NCBI GenBank assembly: GCA_965230615.1
Contig: OZ246012.1
Location: 4,278,001 to 4,342,000 of the forward strand
Direction: 5' to 3'
Length of the DNA: 64,000 nucleotides
Source: G965230615 sp965230615
GTDB lineage: Bacteria; Pseudomonadota; Gammaproteobacteria; HTCC5015
A model generated the notes under the pieces. The model ran no database searches, was not told where the DNA came from, and worked only from the letters and a program-made list of their open reading frames with translations. Position numbers and translations under genes: made by a program. How positions within the stretch are numbered: the stretch's first letter is position 1; each line of letters opens with the position of its first letter. Below are positions 25,591 to 34,076 of the stretch, one piece after another.

Positions 25591-27080
25591 TGGTTAAGCA
25601 GCAGAATATGAAAAGTAACACAGTCATGCATAACCCTATGCGCAGGATAGAGCGTGTGCATTTTGTCGGTATCGGTGGTGCTGGTATGAGTGGTATTGCC
25701 GAAGTGGTGTTGAATTTGGGGTATTCGGTTAGCGGCTCAGACCTATCCACTAATGCGGCCACTGAAAAGCTATTAGCACAAGGTGCTAATGTTTATATTG
25801 GGCATGCAGCTGAACAAGTCGATGGTGTTGATGTGGTAGTAGTATCGACCGCTGTTGCAGCGGACAATCCAGAAGTTGTGGCGGCTCATAAACAGCGTAT
25901 ACCTGTTGTGCCACGTGCTGAAATGTTGGCTGAACTGATGCGCTTTCGCCAAGGTATTGCGGTAGCCGGTACGCATGGTAAAACCACAACAACGAGTTTG
26001 GTTGTTAGCCTGCTGGCTGAGGCAGGTTTGGATCCGACATTTGTGATTGGTGGGCGGCTCAATAGTGCGGGTGCCCATGCGCGTTTAGGCAGTGGTGAGC
26101 TGCTTGTGGCTGAGGCTGATGAAAGTGATGCGTCATTTTTATTTTTAAAGCCAGTGATCGCCATAGTGACCAACATAGATGCGGATCACTTGAGTACTTA
26201 CGACGGAGATTTTAATAATTTAAAAGGCGCATTTAACAAGTTTTTACACCATCTGCCATTTTATGGTTTGGCAGTATTGTGTGTTGATGACCCGGTATTG
26301 CGTGAGCTGTTACCGAAAATTGGTCGACCTGTTATTACTTATGGTATAGAGCAAGAAGCCGATGTTCGTGCGTTTAATATCCGCTCTGAAGAGCAGGGAT
26401 ATAGCGTTATTGATTTGCAACTGCCTGATATGGATGAGCGGCTTGAAGTAACAATTAATTTGCCAGGCCGACATAATGTACTTAATGCTTTAGCGGCTAT
26501 TGCGGTCGCTTTCGAGCTTGGTGTTGAGTCAGCGGCCATTCAGTCAGCCTTAAAGCAGTTCCAGGGTATTGGTCGACGCTTTCAGCGTTATGGCAGCATA
26601 CAGGCAAGTGCTGGCAAGATTGAGTTTATTGATGATTATGGGCATCACCCGACAGAAGTTTTAGCGACAATTCAGGCAGTCAGGGAAACTTGGCCTGAGC
26701 GGCGTTTGGTGTTGGCTTTTCAGCCGCACCGTTATTCGAGAACGCGAGATTTATTTGATGACTTTGCCAGCATTCTTAGTGAAGTTGATGTTTTGTGTTT
26801 ATGTGAGGTTTATGCCGCTGGCGAAGAAGTGATTAGTGGTGCCGATGGCAGAGCTTTAAGTCAGGCAATACGTGCTCGTGGCAAAGTGAACCCTGTTTTT
26901 GTGAAGGATGTACAAAAGCTTGCAACCGTGCTTGATAATGTGTTGCAGGACAATGATGTGTTACTAACTTTAGGTGCAGGCAATATTGGTGCTGTGGCGG
27001 CAGGGTTAACCGAGCAGTTGTTAAGTTTGGCGGGTACGGCTACTGAAGAGGATTTAGGTAGCGCGGGGGGTTCTGCATGA
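25590..27080 (+). CDS. murC: UDP-N-acetylmuramate:L-alanine ligase MurC
   Basis: A 496-residue Mur ligase that attaches the first stem residue, L-alanine. Seen are HFVGIGGAGMSGIAEVV, ATP loop GTHGKTTTTSLVVSLL, EADESDASFL, NIDADHLSTYDGDF, LPGRHNVLNALAAIAVA, DDYGHHPTEVLATI and FQPHRYSRTRDL. Several in-frame starts exist before the conserved RIERVHF. I chose ATG 25590, which shares one base with the murG stop and fits the operon's pattern of coupled starts; ATG 25608, 25626 or 25638 cannot be excluded. Confidence 0.95.
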   Translation: MVKQQNMKSNTVMHNPMRRIERVHFVGIGGAGMSGIAEVVLNLGYSVSGSDLSTNAATEKLLAQGANVYIGHAAEQVDGVDVVVVSTAVAADNPEVVAAHKQRIPVVPRAEMLAELMRFRQGIAVAGTHGKTTTTSLVVSLLAEAGLDPTFVIGGRLNSAGAHARLGSGELLVAEADESDASFLFLKPVIAIVTNIDADHLSTYDGDFNNLKGAFNKFLHHLPFYGLAVLCVDDPVLRELLPKIGRPVITYGIEQEADVRAFNIRSEEQGYSVIDLQLPDMDERLEVTINLPGRHNVLNALAAIAVAFELGVESAAIQSALKQFQGIGRRFQRYGSIQASAGKIEFIDDYGHHPTEVLATIQAVRETWPERRLVLAFQPHRYSRTRDLFDDFASILSEVDVLCLCEVYAAGEEVISGADGRALSQAIRARGKVNPVFVKDVQKLATVLDNVLQDNDVLLTLGAGNIGAVAAGLTEQLLSLAGTATEEDLGSAGGSA

Positions 27081-28000
27081 TGGCTGCAGAAAAAAACAAG
27101 CTTGCTCAAGGTGAGTTGTTGTTGATGGAGCCCATGTCCAAATACACCTCATGGCGCGTTGGCGGCCCGGCCAAACAAATGTATAAGCCAGCGGGCAAAG
27201 ATGATCTGTTGCATTTCATCCAACAGTTGCCGGCAGGTGAGCAAGTGTTTTTTGTTGGTTTGGGCAGCAACCTGCTAGTCCGTGATGGCGGTATCGATGG
27301 TACCGTGATTAATATGCATGGCGCTTTAACTGATTGGCATATTCACTCAGAACAAGCTGAGGAAGTTCAGGTTTATGTTGAAGCAGGTGTTGCCTGTGCG
27401 CAGCTTGCCCGCATCTTGGTAAAGCAGGGCTTGCAGGGTGGTGAGTTCTTTGCGGGTATTCCGGGTACGCTAGGTGGCGCTTTAGCAATGAACGCAGGTG
27501 CTTTCGGTGGTGAAACCTGGAACCATGTTAAACAAGTTGAAACGGTCAATAGATTAAAAGGGTTGGTTGAATATCCAAGTACAGCTTATGAAACCGCTTA
27601 TCGTAGCGTGCAAGGCCCGGCAGAGAGTTATTTCGTCTCAGCAATCCTACACTTTAAGCCAGTAGAACAGCAGGCTGAAGCCAATGCAGGTATGGATAAG
27701 ATAAAAGCATTGCTTAATAAGCGCAGTGCTAGTCAACCAATTGGTGTTTATAGCTGCGGTTCTGTATTCCGTAATCCAGCGAATGATTATGCTGCGCGGC
27801 TTATTGAATCGATAGGCTTAAAAGGTTATCGCATAGGTGGTGCACAAGTCTCAGAAAAGCATGCCAACTTTATCATTAATGATGCGAATGCGACTGCTAA
27901 AGATATAGAGGATTTAATTACTTTTGTACAAACACAAGTTTCTGAAAAGGCAGCTGTGAATTTACATCGAGAAGTTGTCATTATAGGAGAGTTGCTGTGA
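27077..28000 (+). CDS. murB: UDP-N-acetylmuramate dehydrogenase MurB
   Basis: A 307-residue FAD enzyme that reduces UDP-GlcNAc-enolpyruvate to UDP-MurNAc with NADPH. Motifs: NTS-like start MSKYTSWRVGGPAKQM, FAD-binding FVGLGSNLLVRDGGIDGTVI, AGVACAQLARI, FFAGIPGTLGGALAMNAGAFGGE, YRSVQG, QPIGVYSCGSVFRNP with the catalytic serine region, and IGGAQVSEKHANFIIN. The shorter length is that of the type II form. murB sits inside the dcw cluster here; in E. coli it lies elsewhere. The ATG overlaps the murC stop, and the murB stop overlaps the ddl GTG. Confidence 0.96.
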   Translation: MMAAEKNKLAQGELLLMEPMSKYTSWRVGGPAKQMYKPAGKDDLLHFIQQLPAGEQVFFVGLGSNLLVRDGGIDGTVINMHGALTDWHIHSEQAEEVQVYVEAGVACAQLARILVKQGLQGGEFFAGIPGTLGGALAMNAGAFGGETWNHVKQVETVNRLKGLVEYPSTAYETAYRSVQGPAESYFVSAILHFKPVEQQAEANAGMDKIKALLNKRSASQPIGVYSCGSVFRNPANDYAARLIESIGLKGYRIGGAQVSEKHANFIINDANATAKDIEDLITFVQTQVSEKAAVNLHREVVIIGELL

Positions 28001-28971
28001 AAATATTTCCAGCCTCATTGCCAGCGCTACCATCAGCCAGCCGCTTGGGTAAAGTGGCGCTGTTGATGGGTGGATGGGCTGCTGAGCGGGAAATTTCTTT
28101 GCAAAGTGGTCGTGCTGTGCTGACAGCATTGCAAACAGCCGGCGTTGATACAGTTGCTATTGATGTGAATCAAAATATTGTGAATGTATTGCAAGAACAT
28201 GCCTTCGATCGTGCTTTCAATGTGTTGCATGGACGGGGTGGTGAAGATGGTACGATTCAATCGATCTTGGAAGTACAAAAAATACCTTATACAGGTAGCG
28301 GTGTATTAGCCAGTGCTATCTGCATGGATAAATATCGCAGTAAACTGATATGGCGTGCTTTAGGTTTGCCAACACCTGATTTTATGTTGCTCGATGATGA
28401 GAGTGACTGTGAGCAGGCTTTAGGCGAGTTGGGTTTGCCATTGATTGTTAAACCAATTTTTGAAGGTTCAAGCATTGGCATTCATAAAGTCGAACAAGCT
28501 TCTGAACTGTTACCAGCTTGGCAGCAGGCCAAGCAATACGGACCGGTGTTAGCTGAATGCTGGATAGACGGACAGGAATATACCGTTGGTATTTTGCAAG
28601 GGCAGGCGCTGCCTTTGATACGTTTAGAAACAAGCAGGACATTCTACGATTATCAGGCAAAGTATGTTGATAACGATACACAATACCACTGCCCTTGCGG
28701 CTTGGATGAGTCACAGGAAACCGATGTGCAAGCCTTAGCTTTGCAGGCTTTTGCGGCGTTATCTGCTCAAGGTTGGGGGCGGGTTGACTTTATGCTGGAT
28801 AGTCAACAGCAGCCGTATTTAATTGAAGTCAATACAGTGCCTGGTATGACCGACCATAGTTTGGTGCCAATGGCAGCTGAAGCCAGTGGCGTTGATTTTG
28901 TTGAGTTGGTGTTGCGCATTCTTGCGACTAGCTTGATAGATCGTTCTTTGGGGAGTGCTTATGACGCGTGA
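27997..28971 (+). CDS. ddl: D-alanine:D-alanine ligase Ddl
   Basis: A 324-residue ATP-grasp enzyme that makes the D-Ala-D-Ala dipeptide used by MurF. Visible motifs are VALLMGGWAAEREISLQSG, NVLHGRGGEDGTIQSILE, YTGSGVLASAICMDKYRSK, PLIVKPIFEGSSIGIHKV, GQEYTVGIL, YDYQAKYV and YLIEVNTVPGMTDHSLVPMAA. The usual GGxSxEREVSL reads GGWAAEREISL, a form found in gammaproteobacterial DdlB. The start is GTG overlapping the murB stop. The end overlaps ftsQ. Confidence 0.96.
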   Translation: MKIFPASLPALPSASRLGKVALLMGGWAAEREISLQSGRAVLTALQTAGVDTVAIDVNQNIVNVLQEHAFDRAFNVLHGRGGEDGTIQSILEVQKIPYTGSGVLASAICMDKYRSKLIWRALGLPTPDFMLLDDESDCEQALGELGLPLIVKPIFEGSSIGIHKVEQASELLPAWQQAKQYGPVLAECWIDGQEYTVGILQGQALPLIRLETSRTFYDYQAKYVDNDTQYHCPCGLDESQETDVQALALQAFAALSAQGWGRVDFMLDSQQQPYLIEVNTVPGMTDHSLVPMAAEASGVDFVELVLRILATSLIDRSLGSAYDA

Positions 28972-29806
28972 AGCAATGATTGATCTACGTGATTTGCATA
29001 CACCAGGCAAGGCAAGCAAGCGTGGTGCAGGCGCGAGTAAGCGAGTGCAGCAGGAGAGTGCTGCTTGGGTAATGCCTGGTTGGTTGAAACGCTGTTGCTT
29101 ACTACTGTTGTTAATAGGGGTGTTCTCCTTATTGTTTGCCTGGTTGGCGAAAAAACATGCCGAGTCATTTACGGTGCAAAGCGTTTTGATTCAAGGCGAG
29201 TTTCATAACTGGCAGGCGCATGCGATTCGCGAGGCCTTATTGCCTCATGTGCAAGGTGATTTTTTTCGGGTAGATCTGGCACAAGCGCGGGCAGCTGTAT
29301 TGCAAATGCCTTGGGTGCGTGAGGCAACTTTGCGGCGTAGTTGGCCTAATCAAATTAATGTCAGCATCGTTGAGCAACTTGCTATTTCGCGTTGGAACAA
29401 TCAGTTGTTTTTAAATGATGAAGGTGTGGCTTTTAGTCACCCGTATATAAAAGATGAGCACTTGCCTGATTTGTCAGGTATTGATCAACATAAACGATTA
29501 GTGTTGCAACGTTATTTGCAGCTCAAAGAAACAATGCATTTAGTGGGTATAGAAATAACAGGTTTGCATTTGGATGCTCGTGATAGCTGGCGTTTGGACT
29601 GTCAGGGTGATGTAAGCATATTATTGGGTAAAAATGACTTCGATATACGTTTGCAGCGTTTGTTAGATATTTATCAGAGTCATTTGATTGATCAATGGCA
29701 CAAAATAGCAGTTGTTGATTTGCGCTACAGCAGTGGTTTTGCTGTTCGCTGGAAGGAGTCGCAACTGCTTACACTTCTAGTACAGGGGAATAAAGCAGAT
29801 GTCTAA
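28961..29806 (+). CDS. ftsQ: Cell division protein FtsQ
   Basis: A 281-residue bitopic protein: a cytoplasmic tail of about 45 residues rich in basic amino acids, one transmembrane segment (about 47-66), then a POTRA domain beginning FTVQSVLIQGEFHNWQAHAIREAL and a beta domain. FtsQ anchors the FtsQLB complex, which signals divisome activation. I chose ATG 28961 because GGGGAG lies 5 nt upstream; a GTG at 28955 is the alternative. It overlaps ddl by 11 bp and ftsA by 8 bp. Confidence 0.93.
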   Translation: MTREAMIDLRDLHTPGKASKRGAGASKRVQQESAAWVMPGWLKRCCLLLLLIGVFSLLFAWLAKKHAESFTVQSVLIQGEFHNWQAHAIREALLPHVQGDFFRVDLAQARAAVLQMPWVREATLRRSWPNQINVSIVEQLAISRWNNQLFLNDEGVAFSHPYIKDEHLPDLSGIDQHKRLVLQRYLQLKETMHLVGIEITGLHLDARDSWRLDCQGDVSILLGKNDFDIRLQRLLDIYQSHLIDQWHKIAVVDLRYSSGFAVRWKESQLLTLLVQGNKADV

Positions 29807-31031
29807 AAAAACCGATAGAGAAATGATTGTCGGTCTTGATATCGGCACTTCGAAGGTGGTAGCGATTGTAGGTGAGGTTAATGCCAGTAATGAAATCGAT
29901 ATTATTGGTATTGGTTCACACCCTTCACGTGGACTGAAAAAAGGTGTTGTCGTTAATATCGAGTCAACGGTGCATTCAATTCAGCGAGCAGTTGAAGAGG
30001 CGGAGTTAATGGCTGGCTGTCAGATTCATTCTGTGTACGCAGGTATTGCAGGTAGTCATGTTCGTAGTCTTAACTCACACGGTATTGTTGCGATTAAAGA
30101 TCGTGAAGTAACCAGTGCTGATATGGATAGAGTAATCGATGCTGCTCGTGCGGTTGCTATTCCTGCTGACCAGCGTATTTTGCATATATTGCCACAAGAG
30201 TTTGTCATTGATGGTCAAGAGGGTATTAAAGAGCCAGTGGGCATGTCAGGCGTGCGCCTAGAAGCAAAAGTGCATTTGATTACCGGTGCTGTTAGTGCGG
30301 CACAAAATATCATCAAATGTGTACGCCGCTGTGGTCTCGAAGTTGATGATATTATTTTGGAGCAGCTTGCTTCCAGTTACTCGGTTTTGACTGAAGATGA
30401 AAAAGACTTAGGTGTCTGTCTGGTTGATATTGGTGGTGGTACAACAGATATTGCTGTGTTTTGTGAAGGTGCTATTCGACACACGGCCGTCATACCAATA
30501 GCGGGAGATCAGGTAACCAATGATATTGCTGTGGCGCTGCGCACACCAACACAATATGCCGAAGATATTAAGATTAAATATGCTTGTGCGCTTCGGCAGT
30601 TGGCAAACCCTGAAGAAACGATTGAAGTCCCCAGTGTGGGTGATCGGGAACCGCGTAAATTATCGCGCATGACACTCATTGATGTGGTCGAGCCGCGTTA
30701 TTCTGAGTTGCTGGACTTGGTGCAGGCTGAGTTACGTCGTAGTGGCTTTGAAGACTTAATTGCTGCAGGCATTGTGTTAACAGGTGGTAGCTCAAAAATG
30801 GAAGGTGTCGTCGAGCTTGCAGAAGAAATGTTTAATATGCCGGTACGTTTAGGTGTGCCGCAATATGTTAGTGGTTTGGTTGATGTTGTACGTAATCCGA
30901 TTCATGCAACAGGTGTTGGTTTGTTGTTGTTTGGTCAGGCAAATCGAGAGTCTGGGCGGGAGTTTTTTGGAGAGCAAGGAATTGGTAGCTTGTGGCAGCG
31001 TATGACGGACTGGTTCAAAGGTAACTTTTGA
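29799..31031 (+). CDS. ftsA: Cell division protein FtsA
   Basis: A 410-residue actin-like ATPase that tethers FtsZ to the membrane. ATP-binding motifs are VGLDIGTSKVVAIVGEV, VDIGGGTTDIAVF and GIVLTGGSSKMEGVVELA. The SHV...SLNSHG 1C domain is present. The C-terminus ends in the amphipathic membrane-targeting helix (LWQRMTDWFKGNF). It overlaps ftsQ by 8 bp. Unlike the rest of the cluster it is separated from ftsZ, by 66 bp. Confidence 0.97.
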   Translation: MSKKTDREMIVGLDIGTSKVVAIVGEVNASNEIDIIGIGSHPSRGLKKGVVVNIESTVHSIQRAVEEAELMAGCQIHSVYAGIAGSHVRSLNSHGIVAIKDREVTSADMDRVIDAARAVAIPADQRILHILPQEFVIDGQEGIKEPVGMSGVRLEAKVHLITGAVSAAQNIIKCVRRCGLEVDDIILEQLASSYSVLTEDEKDLGVCLVDIGGGTTDIAVFCEGAIRHTAVIPIAGDQVTNDIAVALRTPTQYAEDIKIKYACALRQLANPEETIEVPSVGDREPRKLSRMTLIDVVEPRYSELLDLVQAELRRSGFEDLIAAGIVLTGGSSKMEGVVELAEEMFNMPVRLGVPQYVSGLVDVVRNPIHATGVGLLLFGQANRESGREFFGEQGIGSLWQRMTDWFKGNF

Positions 31032-31040
31032 GTTTATGAG

Positions 31041-31071
31041 TTTTTTAGGTTTTTATTTTTTTAGGTTTTTA
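31041..31071 (+). repeat. T-rich direct repeat between ftsA and ftsZ
   Basis: Two copies of TTTTTTAGGTTTTTA (31041-31055 and 31057-31071) lie one base apart, just ahead of the ftsZ ribosome-binding site. In the mRNA this gives an unusually U-rich leader between the two genes. Confidence 0.7.
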
Positions 31072-31097
31072 AATATTAATTGTGGGAGGTTATAACC

Positions 31098-32240
31098 ATG
31101 TTTGAATTAATGGATACCTACAGTCAGAATGCCGTAATTAAAGTAATGGGCATTGGTGGCGGTGGTGGTAATGCCGTAAAACATATGGTCAATTCGCATA
31201 TTGAGGGTGTTGATTTTATCTGTGCTAATACAGATTCTCAGGCCTTGAAAAATGTGAATGTGAAAACCAATTTGCAGATTGGTTGTAATATCACTAAAGG
31301 CTTAGGCGCGGGTGCCAATCCTGAAGTGGGTAGACAATCTGCCCTTGAAGACCGAGAGCGTATCCAAAGTGTTATCGAAGGCACTGATATGCTGTTTATA
31401 ACGGCAGGGATGGGTGGCGGTACCGGTACCGGTGCGGCACCTGTGATTGCACAGTTGGCCAAAGAAATGGGTATTTTAACCGTTGCTGTGGTGACCAAGC
31501 CGTTTCCATTTGAGGGTGGTAAGCGTATGAAAGTTGCCCAGGAAGGTATGGATGCCTTAGCGCAGCATGTTGATTCATTGATTACGATACCCAATGAAAA
31601 GTTACTCTCAGTATTGGGGAAAGACATTGGCTTACTGGATGCCTTCAAAGCGGCGAATAATGTGTTGCAAGGTGCAGTACAAGGTATTGCTGAGCTGATT
31701 ACCAAGCCTGGTTTGATCAATGTCGACTTTGCTGATGTGCGTACTGTGATGTCAGAAATGGGTATGGCAATGATGGGGTCTGGCGTGGGTACTGGCGAGA
31801 ACCGTGCACGCGATGCTGCCGAATCGGCGATAGCGAGTCCGTTATTGGAAGATGTCAGTCTAGCCGGTGCCAAAGGTATTTTGGTGAATGTGACTGCAGG
31901 TCAGGATTTGTCAATTGGTGAATTTGAAGAAGTTGGCTCAACAGTCAAAGAATTTGCTTCAGATGACGCTACAGTAGTGGTTGGCACCGTTATCGAACCT
32001 GAACTTCAAGGTGAGTTGCGCGTCACAGTAGTAGCAACAGGTTTAGGCGGCCCTGTACAGGCAGCTAAACCATTACGGGTTGTTGATCGCAGTGCCAATG
32101 GTGATGTGGACTATAAGCAGTATGAAACCCCAACCGCGATTCGTGATAAACGTGCTGTCGGCGACGGTATCAGTGCAGACGGCAGCTTTGATAGTGAGTA
32201 TCTGGATATTCCAGCATTCTTACGTCGTCAAGCTGATTAG
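31098..32240 (+). CDS. ftsZ: Cell division GTPase FtsZ
   Basis: A 380-residue tubulin homologue that polymerises into the Z-ring. It has the GTP-binding core IKVMGIGGGGGNAVKHM, the tubulin signature GGGTGTGAAPVIA, NFADVRTVM-type T7 loop (VDFADVRTVMSEMG), a linker, and the conserved C-terminal peptide DIPAFLRRQAD that binds FtsA, ZipA and ZapD. I place the start at ATG 31098, which has GGGAGG 8 nt upstream; a TTG 18 bp earlier lacks support. A ZapD-type partner is encoded at 40270-41673. Confidence 0.98.
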   Translation: MFELMDTYSQNAVIKVMGIGGGGGNAVKHMVNSHIEGVDFICANTDSQALKNVNVKTNLQIGCNITKGLGAGANPEVGRQSALEDRERIQSVIEGTDMLFITAGMGGGTGTGAAPVIAQLAKEMGILTVAVVTKPFPFEGGKRMKVAQEGMDALAQHVDSLITIPNEKLLSVLGKDIGLLDAFKAANNVLQGAVQGIAELITKPGLINVDFADVRTVMSEMGMAMMGSGVGTGENRARDAAESAIASPLLEDVSLAGAKGILVNVTAGQDLSIGEFEEVGSTVKEFASDDATVVVGTVIEPELQGELRVTVVATGLGGPVQAAKPLRVVDRSANGDVDYKQYETPTAIRDKRAVGDGISADGSFDSEYLDIPAFLRRQAD

Positions 32241-32345
32241 CGGCATTAGGCGCGGAGCGTAAATAATGCTTATATAGGTAAAGTAGGCATTGTGTTTGCT
32301 TAGTTAATGTTTAATGGGGATCGCAGCACAAAAATTTAATACGGT

Positions 32346-32362
32346 TGTTACATTTTGTAACA
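32346..32362. promoter_or_regulatory. Inverted repeat upstream of lpxC
   Basis: TGTTACATTTTGTAACA consists of perfect 7-bp arms with a 3-bp spacer, 133 bp before the lpxC start. A -10-like TATGAT follows at 32371-32376, so a bound protein would overlap or abut the likely promoter. The regulator is unknown. Confidence 0.5.
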
Positions 32363-32494
32363 CTTTTGTGTATGATTGCACAACTTTAGTGCCAGCCGGT
32401 ATGCCTGGGTGTGTGGCTGATGCAATTCCCCAATAGTGTGTAACTAACTAACCTTTTAAGGAAATCCAAGCGAGACTTTGGGAGACAAAACCGC

Positions 32495-33406
32495 GTGATA
32501 AGACAGAGAACCCTCAAGAACGTCATCCGAGCGACTGGTATCGGCTTACATACCGGTAATAAAATTTACCTGACATTGCGCCCAGCGGCGACGGATACAG
32601 GTATCGTTTTTAGACGGGTGGATTTTGAAAAGCCTATAGAAATCAATGCTTTATCAAAGAATGTGGGTGACACTCTGCTTTCCACCACTTTATGTAAGGA
32701 TGAGGTTCGCATCTCAACGGTTGAGCACTTGCTGTCGGCGATGGCCGGCTTAGGCATCGATAATGCTTATATCGATCTGAATGCAGATGAAGTGCCTATT
32801 ATGGATGGCAGCGCAGGTCCATTTGTCTTTCTGTTACAGTCTGCCGGTATTGTCGAGCAGGACAAACCCAAAAAATTCATTCGTATCAAGAAGCCAGTCG
32901 TGGTGGAAGACCAAGGTAAATGGGCTCGTTTTGACCCCTTTAATGGCTTTAAAGTGGGTTTCACTATAGAATTTGATCACCCGGTGTTCAAATCATCTCG
33001 CCAGACGGCTGAAATTGATTTTTCTAGCACTTCTTTTCTTAAAGAAGTGAGCCGAGCTCGCACATTTGGTTTTATTCGTGATGTTGAGAAGCTGCGTGAG
33101 CAGAATCTGGTACTGGGTGGCAGCTTAGATAATGCTGTGGTAGTCGATGATTACCGGGTATTGAATGAGGATGGTCTGCGTTACGAAGATGAGTTCGTAA
33201 AACACAAAATTTTGGATGCTATTGGTGATTTATACCTGCTGGGCCATAGCCTGATTGGTGCGTTCACCGGTTATAAGTCTGGCCATGCCTTAAATAACAT
33301 GCTGTTAAGACAGCTTTTAGACCAGCCTGATGCCTGGGAAGAAGTGGTGTATGAGAATTCTGAGGAGGCGCCAATTTCGTACGCGCAACCTCTAGCAGTA
33401 GCTTAA
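32495..33406 (+). CDS. lpxC: UDP-3-O-acyl-N-acetylglucosamine deacetylase LpxC
   Basis: A 303-residue zinc deacetylase that catalyses the committed step of lipid A synthesis. Motifs: IGLHTGNKIYLTLRPA, the first zinc histidine in STVEHLLSAMAGLGIDNA, VPIMDGSAGPFVFLLQ, and the second zinc site HKILDAIGDLYLLG with the catalytic HKxxDxxGD. The length matches E. coli LpxC (305). The start is GTG with GGGAG about 10 nt upstream. It lies 254 bp after ftsZ, a gap with its own palindrome and likely promoter. Confidence 0.97.
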   Translation: MIRQRTLKNVIRATGIGLHTGNKIYLTLRPAATDTGIVFRRVDFEKPIEINALSKNVGDTLLSTTLCKDEVRISTVEHLLSAMAGLGIDNAYIDLNADEVPIMDGSAGPFVFLLQSAGIVEQDKPKKFIRIKKPVVVEDQGKWARFDPFNGFKVGFTIEFDHPVFKSSRQTAEIDFSSTSFLKEVSRARTFGFIRDVEKLREQNLVLGGSLDNAVVVDDYRVLNEDGLRYEDEFVKHKILDAIGDLYLLGHSLIGAFTGYKSGHALNNMLLRQLLDQPDAWEEVVYENSEEAPISYAQPLAVA

Positions 33407-33475
33407 GTAGACGCACAGACTTGGCTACGACCTTTACTTAGTAAGGTATTTGCAAGTAAAGTGAGAAAAACTGGG

Positions 33476-33497
33476 GGGCAGTCTTTTTATCCTGCCT
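33476..33497. terminator. Weak hairpin between convergent lpxC and dciA
   Basis: GGCAG (33477-33481) and CTGCC (33492-33496) pair around a 10-nt loop. In the minus-strand direction the stem is followed within a few bases by a T5 run, so it would serve dciA better than lpxC. The stem is short. Confidence 0.35.
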
Positions 33498-33550
33498 AAA
33501 TTGGCCTAAATTGCTTCGAATTACCAGTATTTAGCGAAGACTAAGGCTAA

Positions 33551-33967
33551 TCAGCGATCAATTCGACGTTTTGCGAGTGACTGGAGCGCTTTTTTGAGCT
33601 TGGGGTGTTCTATGCTACTCGCTAAAGTTTCGAACTGCTGTGCCGAATTCATTGAAAGATAAGGCTTTTTCTGTTTTCGTGGAATTTTTGGGATGGCATT
33701 TGGCGCAATCAACAACTTGACCGATTTTATTGGCTGTCTAGTTTTGGTGCACATCTGTTCCAGGATCGTTTTCGCATGGTAGCGACTTCGATTGGCCCAG
33801 GCTGGCGAATCGGTGACCAGCAACAAGACCTGGTCTTCAATACCGGCGGCATGCACATGTGTGAGAAGCTCAGTCGGCAGGCAGGCATAAAGTTGTTGGT
33901 TCAGCTGTTTGAGCGAGCTGACTTTATGAGCCAGGGAATCAGGAATGCATTTTTTTAGTGTTTTCAT
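33551..33967 (-). CDS. dciA: DUF721 protein, DciA-like replicative helicase loader
   Basis: A 138-residue basic protein with the DUF721 (DciA) pattern. The helix-strand core runs from LKQLNQQLYACLPTELLTHV through VLLLVTDSPAWANRSRYHAKTILEQ to SVKLLIAP. DciA loads the DnaB helicase in bacteria lacking DnaC or DnaI. Its location between lpxC and the M23/secA pair, on the opposite strand, is the usual gammaproteobacterial place. I chose ATG 33967; the frame extends further upstream, but that part lacks family residues and runs into the divergent M23 gene. The C-terminus (KKALQSLAKRRIDR) is strongly basic. Confidence 0.82.
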   Translation of the reverse strand: MKTLKKCIPDSLAHKVSSLKQLNQQLYACLPTELLTHVHAAGIEDQVLLLVTDSPAWANRSRYHAKTILEQMCTKTRQPIKSVKLLIAPNAIPKIPRKQKKPYLSMNSAQQFETLASSIEHPKLKKALQSLAKRRIDR

Positions 33968-34076
33968 AGGGTAAAAAACTGGATTTTGTGATGCATTTAA
34001 GAGTAGACATATATAAAGTTGTATATTACTGTATATTATCACGTTATCTTCTTGATAATTAGAGAATTTCCGGCTT

